DNA of 64,000 nucleotides from Cyanoderma ruficeps (lineage: Eukaryota; Chordata; Aves; Passeriformes; Timaliidae), in NCBI GenBank assembly GCA_008694505.1, contig VZDJ01007747.1, forward strand, positions 25,669,367 through 25,733,366, written 5' to 3'. This document shows, piece after piece, positions 35,639 through 48,654 of the stretch. Numbering within the stretch: position 1 is the first letter of the stretch; the number at the start of each line of letters is the position of its first letter. The notes beneath the pieces are model-generated. The model searched no databases and was not told the DNA's origin. It saw only the letters and a program-made list of their open reading frames with translations. A program made the translations under genes and the position numbers.

Positions 35639-36252
35639 CACATATAGCAGAAAAGCACATACCTGATCCAAGCTAGAGCATTCTTGTTAGCTCTGACAGG
35701 ATAGTGTATTTTTCCAGTGTGATGGGAGATATTTTCCTTGGTGTTCAAACTTAGGGATAAAATCAGTGAATTTACTTTTCTCATTGACTGCCCACTGAAG
35801 TGACAAGGTGCGGGGAGAACAGGAAAACTGTTTGGAATTCTCTTCTTGGAGAAAGTATAATATTTTTCCCATGTTTCATTCTATCATACAAGTATAATAA
35901 TTATCTATTTTTAAATTATTCTTCTGTGAGATAGTAAATGTAATTTACTTTGGCATAAAATTGTAAATTAAAGTGTGATGTTTTGCAATATTAATGCCAT
36001 GAGATAATTTATGAAGTTGCATCTAGAATATGCACAATCTATCTTATCATGGGATTTTATTCTATTTTAGAAGGTAGTAGATGTGCATAGATCCAGAACA
36101 GTGAAGTTTGTGATAGGTAAGTAATGAAGGGGTTCACTTATTCGGTTATATTAAGTGTGGTGAACTTCCTAAACATCGTGACTAGTAGTATTACATCAGA
36201 GAAATTTAAAATTCCATGATAATTAAATATTTTAACTACCTTTTTATTACAG

Positions 36253-36373
36253 GAAGTGTTCTCAAAAGGAATAATACTGCTCTCTGCAATAGCAACAGTA
36301 AGAGTTCACGGGGAGAATAAGTTTGAAGTTGTCACATCCCATAGGACTTTTGTTTTCCGTGTGGATAAAGAAG
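36253..36373 (+). CDS. ARAP2 exon 8: PH1 core
   Basis: 121 bp coding residues 509-548 plus one base (phase 0 in, phase 1 out). 'EVFSKGIILLSAIATVRVHG' and the following 'NKFEVVTSHRTFVFRVDKE' are PH strands beta4 to beta7, very close to the mammalian sequence as I remember it. The donor is AAGAAG|GTAAGT. This exon and its neighbours together give a complete PH1 with no gaps. Confidence 0.97.
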
Positions 36374-39029
36374 GTAAGTAGAAGATGTGTGTTTCTAAAA
36401 ATTGCCAAAGAGCTGTGTAATCACTGTTGATAAATTCTGTTTGTGAAATATAACTTATTATATTATGAGAAATATTTCTGGAATCCAATTGGTTTAAGCT
36501 CATAAAGTGAAACTGGAGATCACTCTAAACTTTGTAAGAACAACGGAAATTGTTGGGTAATGACTTTTTCAGATATCAAAATGAGAAGACTGTTTTCCCA
36601 GTTCTTCTGCCTCCTCCCCCATCCTTCCCAAAGATTAATTTGTCTGAACATTTCTCAAGTCTCAGTAGCAGCTTTTACAGCCTGTGTGCTCTCAGACATC
36701 TCTGAGTCACCACTTGATAAAAAAATGACAAAGAGACGGTGAATGATGTCTGGGATGTGATGCTGTGATCAAAGGAAATCCGAGTTTTTCTGTCCTATAT
36801 AGTATTTTCAGCCAGGTATTGATAGAGATTACAAACGTAAATTGTAGCAAGGAAGTTAGTATGCCTTCTAATTGAATGATGTTCAACCTACAGCTGTAAT
36901 ATGTGGAATCAATATCAGTGCATGTATGATTTATTTATGGAAACAATCAAATAAAAATGAAGACCTAGAAAAAAAGAGTTGTGCAATATGTATTTACAGC
37001 AGTACATGCCAGAGCCATTATAGCTAAGGGTCTCTCAGCATTTCCATTATCAAATCCCATTTTTATGGGTTATAGTTGGTTGTAAACATTTGCTGCAGGC
37101 TGTAACAGGAGTGCAGCATCAGTGAACAAATCCTTCTTAGCAGGTTTGGCTCAAATAATTTCAGTCATTTTTATGCTCTAAGCTGAGTTTAAAAGTATGT
37201 ATTACTTTATTATTTTTGCATTTCTCTTCCAAATATATTTTTAATTTTTTTTCATAAATTAGAATATAACCATCTTGGTGCAATACATTTTGGAGGGCTG
37301 CATTTTGTTTTGTGGACCTTTGCCTTGGATACTATAAAAATGTTAAAAACTTATACTGACTTATAAAATATATTCAGAGCAACCACTTGTTATACATGAA
37401 ATTCCATTTTCATGTAGTATATAACCATCTTTGGACATAGTAACCTGTCTGAAAAGCTGTTCACTTAAGGTTAGAAATGCTTATTGTATAAGGAATTTGT
37501 ATCCAGAAGTGAATGATGTATTCCAAGTAAAATATGTAAATAACCCTGCTTGATTTCTGTAATGTGCAAAAAACAAAACTGTTGCTTGATGCTATTACTT
37601 CTGTCGATTTGTGGTTGGGAATTGTTCTGGGACTATTCAAAGGGTACTTAGATTTTGAAATGGAGATTTTTATATGTATTTTGAGATACCAGAAATGCAT
37701 TACTTTTGGATGGCTTTAAATATCTAGAGGGAAAAGCACTATGTATAATGGTTTGGAAAGTTTAGGGGCTTTTGGGGGAAAAATAAATAACCAAAGAAGG
37801 GATAGCAGTGAATTAGAGCATAACTTGCTCAGATGCAGTGAGATTTTGTTTCACCAGAATGGAATCCCTTTGAAAAAAACACTTCTACAGTAATTTGATG
37901 CCCTCAGCTATACTAAAGTACTTTGAAAAGATAACTGGAGTATTTCAAGACAGACATATATTTAAAATATATGTATTTTAAAGCAAAATTTTTTACAGGA
38001 ACACTTGGATCACATTCCCTGTGCTAATCTGACAGGCTGCTATCTTCGTTTTCTACAAAGTATTCTATGATACCTAAATTTGTGTATTTGTTCCTTTGTG
38101 TTGCACACGTGCCATTTATGAAATAAGCATGTTTTTATTTCAATGGTGATCCCTGCATTCTTCCATGCAAATTTTGCCCACTGTGTGCATACTATGTATA
38201 GAACTTCCAATCCCTCCCTCTTACCCCCTGGTATACTTTGTGATCTGGCTCTTTCAGAGCAAATAGTTGTAATATTCATGATATTCCAATTGCATAAGGC
38301 AAACCTAATTCATTTGGACTACTCAGCATTAAAGTATATTGATCTTAGCCTGGTGAAATGTCTGAACATAGTGAATGAGACTGAGTGAAACTTTATTACT
38401 TCACCTCCTTGTGTTCGTGTATCTGTAAGATGTTACATTAATAATGCATGCAAAGATGCTCAAACATGCATTTTCTTAATTACTCAGTACCCTTGACAAT
38501 ATCAAGCTTAACCACCACACCTTAATGGAATAGATTGTAAACTACCAAGTGTTTTTTTCTTAAAAGCGTGGCCAAGCATGGAATACCACTGGTGCTGGTT
38601 TGCCTTTTCAGTGACAGATGATATTTAGGCTCCCTGGTTTCTGCTTACATAACTGTTGTAATTCTTTCCCCTTGGTCTGGCTTCCAGAAGGTGAACATGC
38701 CACCTGTCAGCCACCTCAGTCTTTAAACTGTCTGGAGCACAGTATCTCAGAACTAGCTGTCATGGTTTTAAGAATCTTGATCATCAGTTTTCTTGGATTG
38801 GTGTGTTGATTGTTGGGAGTTAATTGGATGGCTGTCCTTCTAACAGTTCCACTGATAAAGATTCTCATTATTTTTATTTACACCTCCTCGTCAATGTGGA
38901 TTTTCTGTCTTATTTGGCATAGCTACACCATCAACTAGTGTAGAAACAACGCTGGGAAAACCAATGTGTAGAGAAGAATGAAGCTGCTGCTGAACTAACT
39001 GTCTTTGACCAATATTTTTTCTTGTTTAG
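36374..39029 (+). other. ARAP2 intron 8
   Basis: About 2.7 kb, AT-rich, no transposon or RNA gene recognised. The acceptor 'ttttcttgtttag' ends at 39029. Confidence 0.75.
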
Positions 39030-39211
39030 AAGAAAGAAATGACTGGGTTAATACTATGCTCAATGCCTTGAAATTGCAGTCTGATAATAACTCTCAGACT
39101 CGAACTTCTGTCACCCCCGAGAAAAGCGGATATCTTGAGCTGAAAGGATACAAAACCAAAATCTTTATTCTACTTCAGGGGAGTACTGTATGGATCTGCA
39201 AAAATGAGCAG
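39030..39211 (+). CDS. ARAP2 exon 9: end of PH1, start of PH2
   Basis: 182 bp coding residues 549-609 (phase 1 in, phase 0 out). 'EERNDWVNTMLNALK' (549-563) is the C-terminal helix of PH1, with the near-invariant PH tryptophan at W554. After a short Ser/Thr/Asn-rich spacer, 'EKSGYLELKGYKTKIFILLQ' opens PH2, and the exon ends 'WICKNEQ'. The donor is GAGCAG|GTAAAT. The PH2 remainder must come from the next exon, which I did not find in the window, so the protein is partial here. Confidence 0.97.
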
Positions 39212-42200
39212 GTAAATTTTTCATGTGCTTTTTTGTGAATGAAAGCTTATAAAAATGGTTTAACTAGTGAGTTGGAAATTGATGGCTCTTTGTGAATAGG
39301 TGCATTTCAATATAAATGCATATCTCTTTATATGTAGTACTTTATTGCTGCAATTCTCAGAAGGCTTCACAAAGCAGTCAAAGAATCATTATGTCTGTTG
39401 TACAATAGAAAAAAGTGAATATATAGTGAGGTGAAGTGAAAAGCTCTGAGTGTCAAAACATGTTAGTGTCAGGGCTGGGATTAATTCACTCTTAAAATGT
39501 GGGTCATAAGCACTCAATTTAATCAGAAGGCTTATTTTGTGCACTGGTTTCAGTGTTTTATAATACACTGCCCTGGAAAGTGTGCTATACAGAAACACAT
39601 TGTGGTATTTAACTGATACTTCAGGGAACTGATATTTCAGGTTCAGAAATGATGTTTTGTTTCCAAGAATAGAGACTGGCCAGATTCTGTTGTGCACTGT
39701 AATATTTTAAACAAATCCAGTATTAAAAGATGTGAAGTATGCCTATCTTTTCAGCTTGCAAAATCTAGGGCTTTTAGTTTTGTTTTGGACATGACTATAT
39801 GATAATGTATAGTGGAACTCTCTAGGGTGCCATAGGCAGGGAATAAATGGGGATAGTTGGGTTCAGTGAGTAATTGCGTGAACTAGTGGAAGAAAAACCT
39901 ATTGCAGGACATTAAATGGCAGGTGCTATTTCTTTGTGAGGCAATTGATTACCCAGAAGTAGCTGGAACTTGAGATGGCATTGAGGGAGGCATTTTTACA
40001 TGCTTGCCTTGTTCTGTTTCTTTCAAAGTTGTGACAGGCAAATCCCCGTCTCAAAAGTGAATGGTCTCTCTTGGAGTTGATCTCACTTCCACCCCTGTTA
40101 TCCTCCGTTGTGAAATTATTTAGGTGTGCTTGAGTGTCCACATAATGTTTGATATTAAATCTTACCATTCTTTCCCAGGGTATGGCAGGAAATTAGAGAC
40201 TGGGAAAGATCTGTTTTTCTTTCCACTTACTGTACTTCAAGGAAGTTTTACTTGTTAGGTACATTCTTTGAGGTCAGTCAACAGCCAGCAAATCAAGAAT
40301 GTTGTAATTGGGTTGCACGGCAAACCTGAAGAGGGAGGACCAGCAGAGAAAAAGTGTGATGAACTGACTACAACTCCCCATTCCCTGTCCCCCTAAGTTG
40401 CTGAGTGGGGAGGAGGTAGAGAAAATTAGGAGCAAAGTTAAGGACCAGAAAGAAGGAGGTGAGGGGGAAAGCTATTTTAAGATTTCAGTTTATTTCTCAT
40501 TATCCTACTCTGTCTGGATTGGTAATATAAAGATTAAACTGATTTGTCCAAGTTGAGTCTGCTTTGCCTGTGACAGTAGTTGGTGAATGGTCTCACCCTG
40601 TCCTTACCTGTTCCCTCAATACTTCTGTTACATTTTCTCACCTGTCCAGTTGAGGGAAGGGGAAAGTGATAGAGCAGCTTTGGTGGGCATTTAACATTGA
40701 TCCAGGATCAAACTACCACAAACATGATACAGGATATGGATTTATGCTGTTCTGTAACTATACAAAGCTCCAGAAATTATTTAGATATGAAATATGGTAC
40801 CAAAAGTGTATTTGCGGTGTGTCATTTGAATTTAAGCCTGCAGCATATGTTTTGCTGAATGAGCATCAAGTAGAGAAATTGATCTTTATACCTGAGCACA
40901 GTACTCTTTATATATACTGAAATCTTCAGGCCTGATTATTGTAATGAATAGGTGGCCTGTCAGTTAGTATGTTTATTTAAGTTCACAGCTTATCTTTAAG
41001 GAGGAACAAAACCAAGATGCAAACACCACCCCTCCTTTCTGAGACTCTGTATTTCACTGAGTGCAAGTGCTTTTGCATTTACAAAGAATGAGGTTGACCA
41101 ATTTTATAGTTGTGGCTTGTGAGACTTGCACTATGAGTGTGCTCAATGTTACTCTTCTGTCATGGCATTTCCAGGTATTTTGTCAGTGAGGGTCCATGGA
41201 AAGCATTCTCATCCATGAAAATCTTCTTTTTGTGGATGTTCATTGTTTACGAGCCACTTTTCCTTTCAGAACTTATGCTTTTTGAATCTTATACCCCTGA
41301 ATATTTTTGGGTGGTCCTTGTGGATGTTCTGGGTTTTTGATTGAAAAGCAAAGCTATCCAGACTTGTGGAGGAATTTCTCCTCCAGAGTGATAGGTCATT
41401 TGAAATTAGTTATGTCCCTCCTGAGAGTTGCAGTACCAGGCATCAAATTTTTGCTTTTTTCTTTCATTCTTACTCTACTTGAATATAACTTTTGGGAGCA
41501 TCTTTCTTGCTCGAGTAGTGCTTTGAAATTCCTCTGTTGATATGGGGCATTCCCAGCTCTGCCCACTGTGCTGAGTCAGTTTTTCTGACTGTATGTTAAT
41601 ACAAAACCAAGCCATTTACTCTTGAAGGGTTCTTGATTGCTTTTTGCTTCATTTTCAGAGTGCAGATTGTATGATTCAGATACTCTAAGACTTGTCCCCT
41701 CCCCCATCACTTTCTGTTTTTACAGATTTTTAAATTTTTTTTTTATGTGTGCACGTGTGTGTTAGTTCTATTGCTTGTGCTGCTGTGTGGCAGGTTGTAT
41801 CTGCTCTGCCCTTTCAACACCATGTATTTCAGAATTGTTTTAGCTGATCATGAAAGCACATCCTTATACAGCCCTTTTACTAGATATTTATTCTTCTACT
41901 ACATGGATGCTCTGGAAAGATCACTGACTGCAGTGCAGCAGAAGGCAAAAACAAATTCAAACCCTGAAACAGAATGGTTAGATGTGCTGCCAACCTGTTA
42001 ACTCCTCCTGTGTGTATGAATATTGCAAACCATGGTGCAAAACCATCTTCCCAAAGCTTACTTACCTAACCCCCAGAAAATTCAAATGGTCCTAAGATGT
42101 TTCTTTTCAGATTCTGTATTTGAACAATATCCTTTCTTCGTGCAATTTCTGGAAGAAATTCTGCAAGAAGAAATAGTTTCTGTCTTTAGGCTTTCAAAGT

Positions 42201-42297
42201 CTGCAATTCTTTGTCTACCTTTTGGGTATTAATTTCAAGTGGAAAACAATGATTTTTACTGCAGTGCTGAAGAAAACGATCACATTACAGAACGCAT

Positions 42298-42311
42298 CCA
42301 TTAGAGGGCGA
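42298..42311 (+). promoter_or_regulatory. CTCF-core-like motif
   Basis: CCATTAGAGGGCGA matches the CTCF core CCASYAGRKGGCRS at 12 of 14 positions; the fourth and last bases differ. It lies in intron 9. A single motif match is weak evidence of binding. Confidence 0.35.
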
Positions 42312-43799
42312 TGTTGATCTAAAAATCCTTCCCTGTTTCCAGTTTGCAGTTGAACCAGTAATTATCAGGCAAATCTGTCCAGGGATGTCCTGAAATCCTG
42401 TTCATATTGGAATTCACATCCATACTAGACTCCCGGAGAGCCTTAGAGGGGTTTATTATAACTGCAGTGCTAAAAGACACCTATTTAGACTTCTTACAAT
42501 GTTGAAATGAGATTGGATCGAGCTTATTCATTGATTTCTAATAAACTTGATAGAGGAGAGTCTGCTGTTACTTTAAAAAAAAATTCTTCAGTGTTAAAAA
42601 TGGAGAAGATCCTAAGCCAAATGCCAAATCGTAACATAACCACTGTGAACTTTGTGAAGTTCAGATTGAGATCAGAACATCATGTCTCAGGCCTCTTTCC
42701 AGTTAAAAAGTGATTGGTTTAGCTTGAACTTGTGGCAGTGATATACTGCTAGTACTAAACCATCAATTTCTTTGACTCATGTAGTGTAAATTTCTTAAAC
42801 TTCCTCTCTTGAGCAAAAGTGAAAAGTAAATTGTACGGAATCAATTTGTTCAACCTGCAGCTTGCTCAAATTCCCATTTCTGTTTCAAAGTCATTTGTGC
42901 TTAAATAAAAACATGTAATCTGATCATTCACAGCAGTTCAAACATTGGCTTGAAATGTCAATCTGCAGTGGCAGTGCCAGTGACAGCCTTCCCTCGGTTA
43001 CCATCAGAAGGGCTTTGACAAATGCTTGTCTGGTCTGCTTAAATATATTACCTTTGTTAGGCTATATTTAAGATTTACTGGTATCTAATGTCAGGGAAAG
43101 CCTAGGTGTCATAGTGTTTGTGCTAAAATTTGGCTTTGAAAAGAGAAATCAGGCTCTTCTTGTTACTGCTTTGGGTGGTTAGATGTATTTACCTGGGATA
43201 TTGGAGGAAACTTGCCAAATATAAAGATGGAAGACTGGTATGGCTGTGTGCAGTAATAAATTGTGACATGATTTCTTCATGCCTGACTCTCAGTTAAAGC
43301 TAGAATGGTGATGAGTATTCTCTTTGTTATATATAAGCAATAATATACATTACTTATTAAAAAATCTCTTGTTTCATTTTGGCTCAGTGTTCCTATTGAT
43401 TTCAGAGGGTGTTTTGTTTTGTAAAAGATTGAAATGATTTGCTCTGTGGCAGATGGGAATGTTTATTCATGTTGAGTGAACCAGTAAGGGTGCCTAGTAA
43501 TTTTAATTTCCTCTGTAATGCTAATGGTGCATTTAAAGCAAAACTGGACAACACCAAAGGATGTATTACTAGAAAGGATATTAAATAGGCAGAAAATGGA
43601 AAAGGGTGGGATAATGTAGAGAATTGATATAAGGATAGATGAAAGGACAAGCCAAAGCTGATACTTGAGATTAGCATCTTGAAAGAGAGGAAGTGATGAA
43701 TGTCAGTGGAAGGAAGCAGAAGGGATGTGTGCATGAGTCTCTGTCTGCATAAGGGCAGAGATATGTTCTTATCTCTGTTAAGAAGACTTAAAGGGGAGC

Positions 43800-43915
43800 A
43801 TTTTGAGCAACCTGATCTAGTGAAAGATGCCCCTGTTGGATACATGTTTCAGGGGAATTGGATTAGATGATCTTTAATGGCCCCCTCTAACCCAAACCAT
43901 TCTATGGTACTATGA
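43800..43915 (+). mobile_element. CR1 LINE 3' tail
   Basis: Contains 'gagcaacctgatctagtg', 'ggattagatgatcttta' and the terminal 'acccaaaccattctatgg', the standard avian CR1 3' end in sense orientation. The copy is severely 5'-truncated, and the left border is approximate. Confidence 0.93.
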
Positions 43916-46747
43916 AATACATTGCCAGAGACATTGTGGTTGAGATTCAGGGAAAGACTTGGAAGTCTTTTGGTATACAGCAATGGGAATTTATAATGAT
44001 ACTCTGTAGAGGGGATTGTTCATTAGGAAATGTTCTGGGTTTACCTGGAGAAAATGGAATCCTGATTAATAATCATGAAATGATGAATGAGAAAGAAATC
44101 CTTTTAAAAAGAAAAGCATCTATTAAGAACAGTCAAAAGTGTTTAACAATGGAAGGTTACCAAAGAACGGTTAAATGAAGTCCTGAAGGTGAGTAATAAT
44201 GATTGGTTGTCATGCTAAACCATCATGAGAAGTTCTTTTTAATGTATTTGTGAATATAATGAGTACAAGGTGGTGGAAACGGCAATACGAAAAAAAATTG
44301 GGGAGAGGAGTTGAATGCAAGTTGAGCAGAAAGGAAAGTACACGTTTTGAGATCTAATGAGGAACCCTGAGAAAAGCAACTGAGGAAAGGAAGCTAGGGA
44401 AAAAGATAGGGGAGTAAAGGCAACAAAAGGAAGCAGGAGGAAGAACAAGAAGACTTTTCAGATGGCTGACAGAGGGTGAGAGGAGAGAGAAGTGCCTGGT
44501 ATGTCTGGGGTGTGACAGTGGAAGGAGGAATTATTGAGAATGAGTAAAGCACTTCCTTCTAATTGTCTTTCTCCTGTTCCCCATTCTCATCCCTCATCTC
44601 CCTTGCCCCAAGAACATGAGCCCTTTAGAGATTTTCTGATGAAAAGCTGTTGTTTGTAATAACTGGGAAACTCTAAAGAAACTGTGCTGTACTTGATTGC
44701 TAGTGCAGACCGTGATCAAACATGGTTACAAACATACAACTGAGCTCGTCCTGGAATGCCTTAGATACCTGGAGGTAGCAAAAACCAAAAGAACATTTGC
44801 TCTTTGTGGTTTGATTCATTCCAGCTTTGCTCTTCCTTCATAACAATACAAATCTATAGCAAATATTAAAAAGCAGAAACAGGACAACCTAAAAAATATG
44901 CCAAATAGATTGGAGGGGGAAAGACTAATATGAATAACTGTTTTAAGGAAAAATATACTGATACACTGTAGTGGAATCACAGGATCCAGCCTCTTTTAAA
45001 TATAGTTGTTTGCATCAAGCTGTAGTTGGGACGATAGATTAAGGTCATATTGCTAACTTTCTAGCAGTTCCTTGCAAGAAATTAATTCCATTTTTCCACA
45101 CTCAAAAACATAGCAACAATCAATTGCTGTGCATGACATAAGAAACAACTGAACAGGAAATAACTTGAATTGTGTAAGTTTTGGTTTTGCTTGTTATAAT
45201 ACAAAATTAATGATTACAAGAAATCATGTTGAGTGAGGAAGAGGTTTGTTGTTTTTATGACAATTACTTCTTTAAACTAATTGCACCCCTACTTCAAAAG
45301 AGATTTAAAAATAGATTTAAAATAATATGCTGCTAAAGTGGGTCGATCAGAGAAGAAAAATGTGTCAATGATCACCTTTACAGGGAAGATCTGCATTTTA
45401 CATTCAAAAATAATTTTGTGTGGTGTTGTTCTAGGTTGTGGAAAGTATTAACACAGAGAAGGGCATAAACAGGTCTTCTATTCTTCTATTTAAAAAAAAA
45501 GTAAGAGTTAACATTAAATTCTTCTACATGCACCTAAGCTTTGACTCTGAGGATTTTTTCCTGTTCATTTGTTTTAATGCTATGATCTTGTTGAGATGTA
45601 AGTACACATAAACCAGTCATGAGACATGGTGAAAAGCCTAATGCTTCTACAACGATAAAAAGCTTTCTGATTGATCTCATTTGGAGTGAAGTTGTCAGTT
45701 TATAGGTAGTGTTCTGTCAAGCTTTATGGATGACTAATACATATATAGCCAGCTACCCTAATCACTTAAAAATTAACAGTGAAGAAAAGTGGAATTTGTT
45801 TGAATATCATGGAGGTTTTACATAGTGGCAGAGCACACACGTAAGCAGCTGAAGAAGGTTTCAGGTCTACTTGCTGTAAGGCTATGACACTATTAATGCA
45901 ATGTTGGGGAACATACTCTTCCATTTACTTGTAAGAGTGCTGCAATTTCCCAAGACCATTGCTCATCACTATATATGTTGCTCGTTTTTAAGAACTTCTA
46001 GCTTGGCTTCAAATCCCATGGTAAAATAATGTATTGCATCAAAAGCTCTAACTATAGGAACCAGAGCATTGTTATGGGAACTTCCTTTTATAACTGTAGG
46101 CTGAGCTTGCATTTATCTTCTTATTTTAAATCATATGAAAAAATTATCTCTGCATTCAATTAATTCAAAAGGTTGTATAATCAGCATATATGTATATATA
46201 TGTAATATACACCCTTAAATAACAAAGTCTTGTTTTTTTGTATGTGTGTGCAAGAAGAAGGTTTGAGGTGACAATGAAACTGAAAAAGAAAGTATTTTTC
46301 AAGAGCACTTGGATCTCTCTTCTTTCAACAGCTTGATATACAGTAGAATTGAATGCAGCTAGAACGCTATTTGATTTCTGTTTAATTGTAAACATATTAG
46401 ACAGCACTCATAGGAAACATGCTGAAAAACTCATCAGTGGCTTTGGTTGGCTTTTTCGCTTTTAAATTGAAGACAATGTAGAACACATTTTCCCCATTGC
46501 TCTGTTACTTCTGTGCATTTGCCACATTTGGTTTAGCTTACTGATTACTTTTTTCCTAAGCCTTTTTTTCCTATGCTTTATTTCAGCTATTAAACTAATC
46601 AGCGTATCTAAAATACTAATTCTTATATAAAGTTACATGGCCATTACAACAGTGAAGACCAGAGCATTTCTGAGGTGGTGTAGACAACATATCTTCACAG
46701 AAATATTTTTTCCACAAACAGATAGGCACAAACATATGTTAAGATCA

Positions 46748-48075
46748 TCAGAAAATCATCATATGATGGTTTGTGTTGGATGGGACCTCAAAGGTCATCT
46801 AGTTCCAACCTCCCTGCCATGGACAGGGATGCCACCCTCTAGACCAGCTTGCTCAAAGACCCAACCAACCAACCCAGCCTTGAAGGCTTCCAGGGATGAA
46901 GGCATCCACAGCTTCTCTGGGCAACCCGTTCCAGTGCCTCACCACCCTGACAATAAAGTATTTATTTCTAATATCTACTGTAAACCTACTCTCTTTCAGT
47001 TTGGATCCATTCCCCCTTGTTCTGTCACTACATGATCTTGTATAAAGTCCCGCCCCATCCTTCTTATGGGCTCTCTTTAGGTGCTGAAAGGCTGCAGTTA
47101 GGGTCACCCTAGAGCCTTCTCTTCTTGAGGCTGAACAAACTCAATTCTCTCAGCCTTTCCTCATAGGAGAGGTATTCCATCCTTGTGATCAACCTGGTGT
47201 TCCTCTTCCAGACTCACTCCAAAAGTCCAATGTCATTCCTGTCCTGGGACCCCAGAGCTGGAAGCAGCACTGTGCAGGTGGGGTCTCACCAGAGCAGAGC
47301 AGAGGGGCAGAATCCCCTCCCTGGCCCTGCTGCCCACGGTGCTCTGGATGCAGCCCAGGACACGTTTGGCTTTCTGGGCTGGGAGTGCCCATGGCTGGGT
47401 CAGGTCCAGCCTCTCACCCACCACCATTCCTGAGTCTTTCTCTGCAGGGCTGCTCTGGGTCTGTTCATCCCCCAGACTCTGCTGATACTGGGGGTTGTCC
47501 TGACCCAGATGTAGCACTCTGCACGTCATATTATTAAACCTCATAAGATTTCCATGTGCCCACCTCTCAAGTTTGTCCAGGCCCCTCTGGATGCCATTCT
47601 GTCTCGGGAGTTTCAACTGCACCACTCAACTTGATGTCATCCTCAAATTTGCAGAGGGTGTATTTGATCCCTTCACCTATGTCATTAATGAAGATATTAA
47701 GTCTGATATATTATTACTGGTCACAATACAGACCCCTGAAGGGTTCTACTTATCATTGATGTCTGGTGGGTGTCTGAGCCATTGACCACTACCTTCTCGA
47801 TGTGACTTTCCAACCAATTCCTCATCCACTGAACAGTCCACTCACCAAAGCAGGGTCTCTGCAATTTGGAGAAGAGATGCTGTGGGGGACTGTGTCAAAG
47901 GCTTTACAGAAACTTAGAAAAATTACATCTGTGACTCTTCCCTTGACCACCAATGTAGTCATTCCATCACAGAAGGCCACTAGGCTACTTAGGCAAGACT
48001 TTCCCTTGATGAAGGCAAACTGGCTGTCTCAAATCTCAATCTTCTCATCTGTTGTCACCAGACTTCCATGATAGT
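46748..48075 (-). mobile_element. CR1 LINE fragment with decayed reverse transcriptase
   Basis: The 3' end lies at the left ('ggtttgtgttggatgggacc', 'aaaggtcatctagttccaac') and the element runs antisense to about 48075, where it is truncated. The minus strand translates piecewise as the C-terminal half of CR1 ORF2. It shows RT motif A as '[10 protein letters not shown]' (47911-47882), then motif C as F-E-D-D (47636-47647) where the family normally has F-A-D-D, then 'SPAEKDSGMVVGERLD', 'ILGC'-type sequence and 'ACSDRTRGNG..LKE'. At least one frameshift separates the frames ending at 47233 and 46853. It is inactive, and is not a host gene. Confidence 0.95.
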
Positions 48076-48597
48076 GTATGTGAATTTCATGTTATGACTA
48101 GTTAAAAATACTGTAATATGCTATTGCAATTTTTTGTTTGGTATATAACTTCTGTTAACAATTTGCCAGGTTTGAAATCCATTACAACTCAATTAAGTAG
48201 ATGTGGTTTCTGAATTCAGTCTATACTTCCTGTGACTCAGACAAGTAATGTCACAAAAGGATATTTTTCTCTTTTGGTACATTACCAATATGATAAAGAA
48301 CTAAGTTGTATGGATATCCTTCTGTGCAAGGTAACAAGGGGGGCTGTTCTTTTGTCCAGTCTGAAGGGGAAAAGTGATATTTCTAAAGACCAGGATTTGC
48401 CTAATCTATGACAAATATCAGATGAGCACTGGCAGTCACTTTATGATGATTAAAATTTTCTCCTTGGTTGCAAAACTAAGTAAAATAGATTAGTGCGCAC
48501 CAGCAGGGGACCAAAAAGAATATGTCTGCAGTTCATTAATGTGCCTTGTAGCTGGCACTGTAATGTTTAGAACTCCAAGCACTTAAAAGCAAGTGAT

Positions 48598-48654
48598 TGA
48601 TCATAATGCATTTGGGTTGCAATAGCTGATTGTGCAGGAAATGCACAATGATCA
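48598..48654. repeat. Imperfect inverted repeat with C/EBP-like half-sites
   Basis: Arms 48598-48613 (TGATCATAATGCATTT) and 48639-48654 (AAATGCACAATGATCA) are complementary at 14 of 16 positions, with a 25-bp loop that itself contains 'ttgcaat' and 'attgtgca'. It lies in a stretch (about 48480-48780) free of recognised transposons. It could be a conserved non-coding element or chance. Confidence 0.6.

Larger units (their letters stand above)
29819..36252 (+). other. ARAP2 intron 7
   Basis: About 6.4 kb. It carries two solo LTRs (30355-31023 and about 35088-35638), both antisense. Between them is AT-rich sequence in which I recognise no gene. The acceptor 'tttttattacag' ends at 36252. Confidence 0.75.

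Noticed and set aside
41658..41673. Ala-Asp-Cys-like codons after an AG, considered as the start of the ArfGAP zinc finger
   Set aside because: The sequence after it does not continue with the zinc-finger pattern and hits a stop within a few codons.
41747..42001. 84-codon + strand frame with a hydrophobic start resembling a signal peptide
   Set aside because: No recognisable domain and no promoter. It sits in intron 9 with typical chance length, and the hydrophobic start comes from a T/G-rich stretch.
43912..44178. 88-codon + strand frame
   Set aside because: Begins at the end of a CR1 tail and runs into unique DNA, with no recognisable domain.
46637..48071. Several open frames on both strands (for example 46637-47035 and 47802-48071 on +)
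   Set aside because: They are parts or antisense shadows of the CR1 fragment, not host genes.
48497..48511. Second CTCF-like motif (CCAGCAGGGGACC)
   Set aside because: Two mismatches fall in the most conserved GGC part of the core, so I did not list it.
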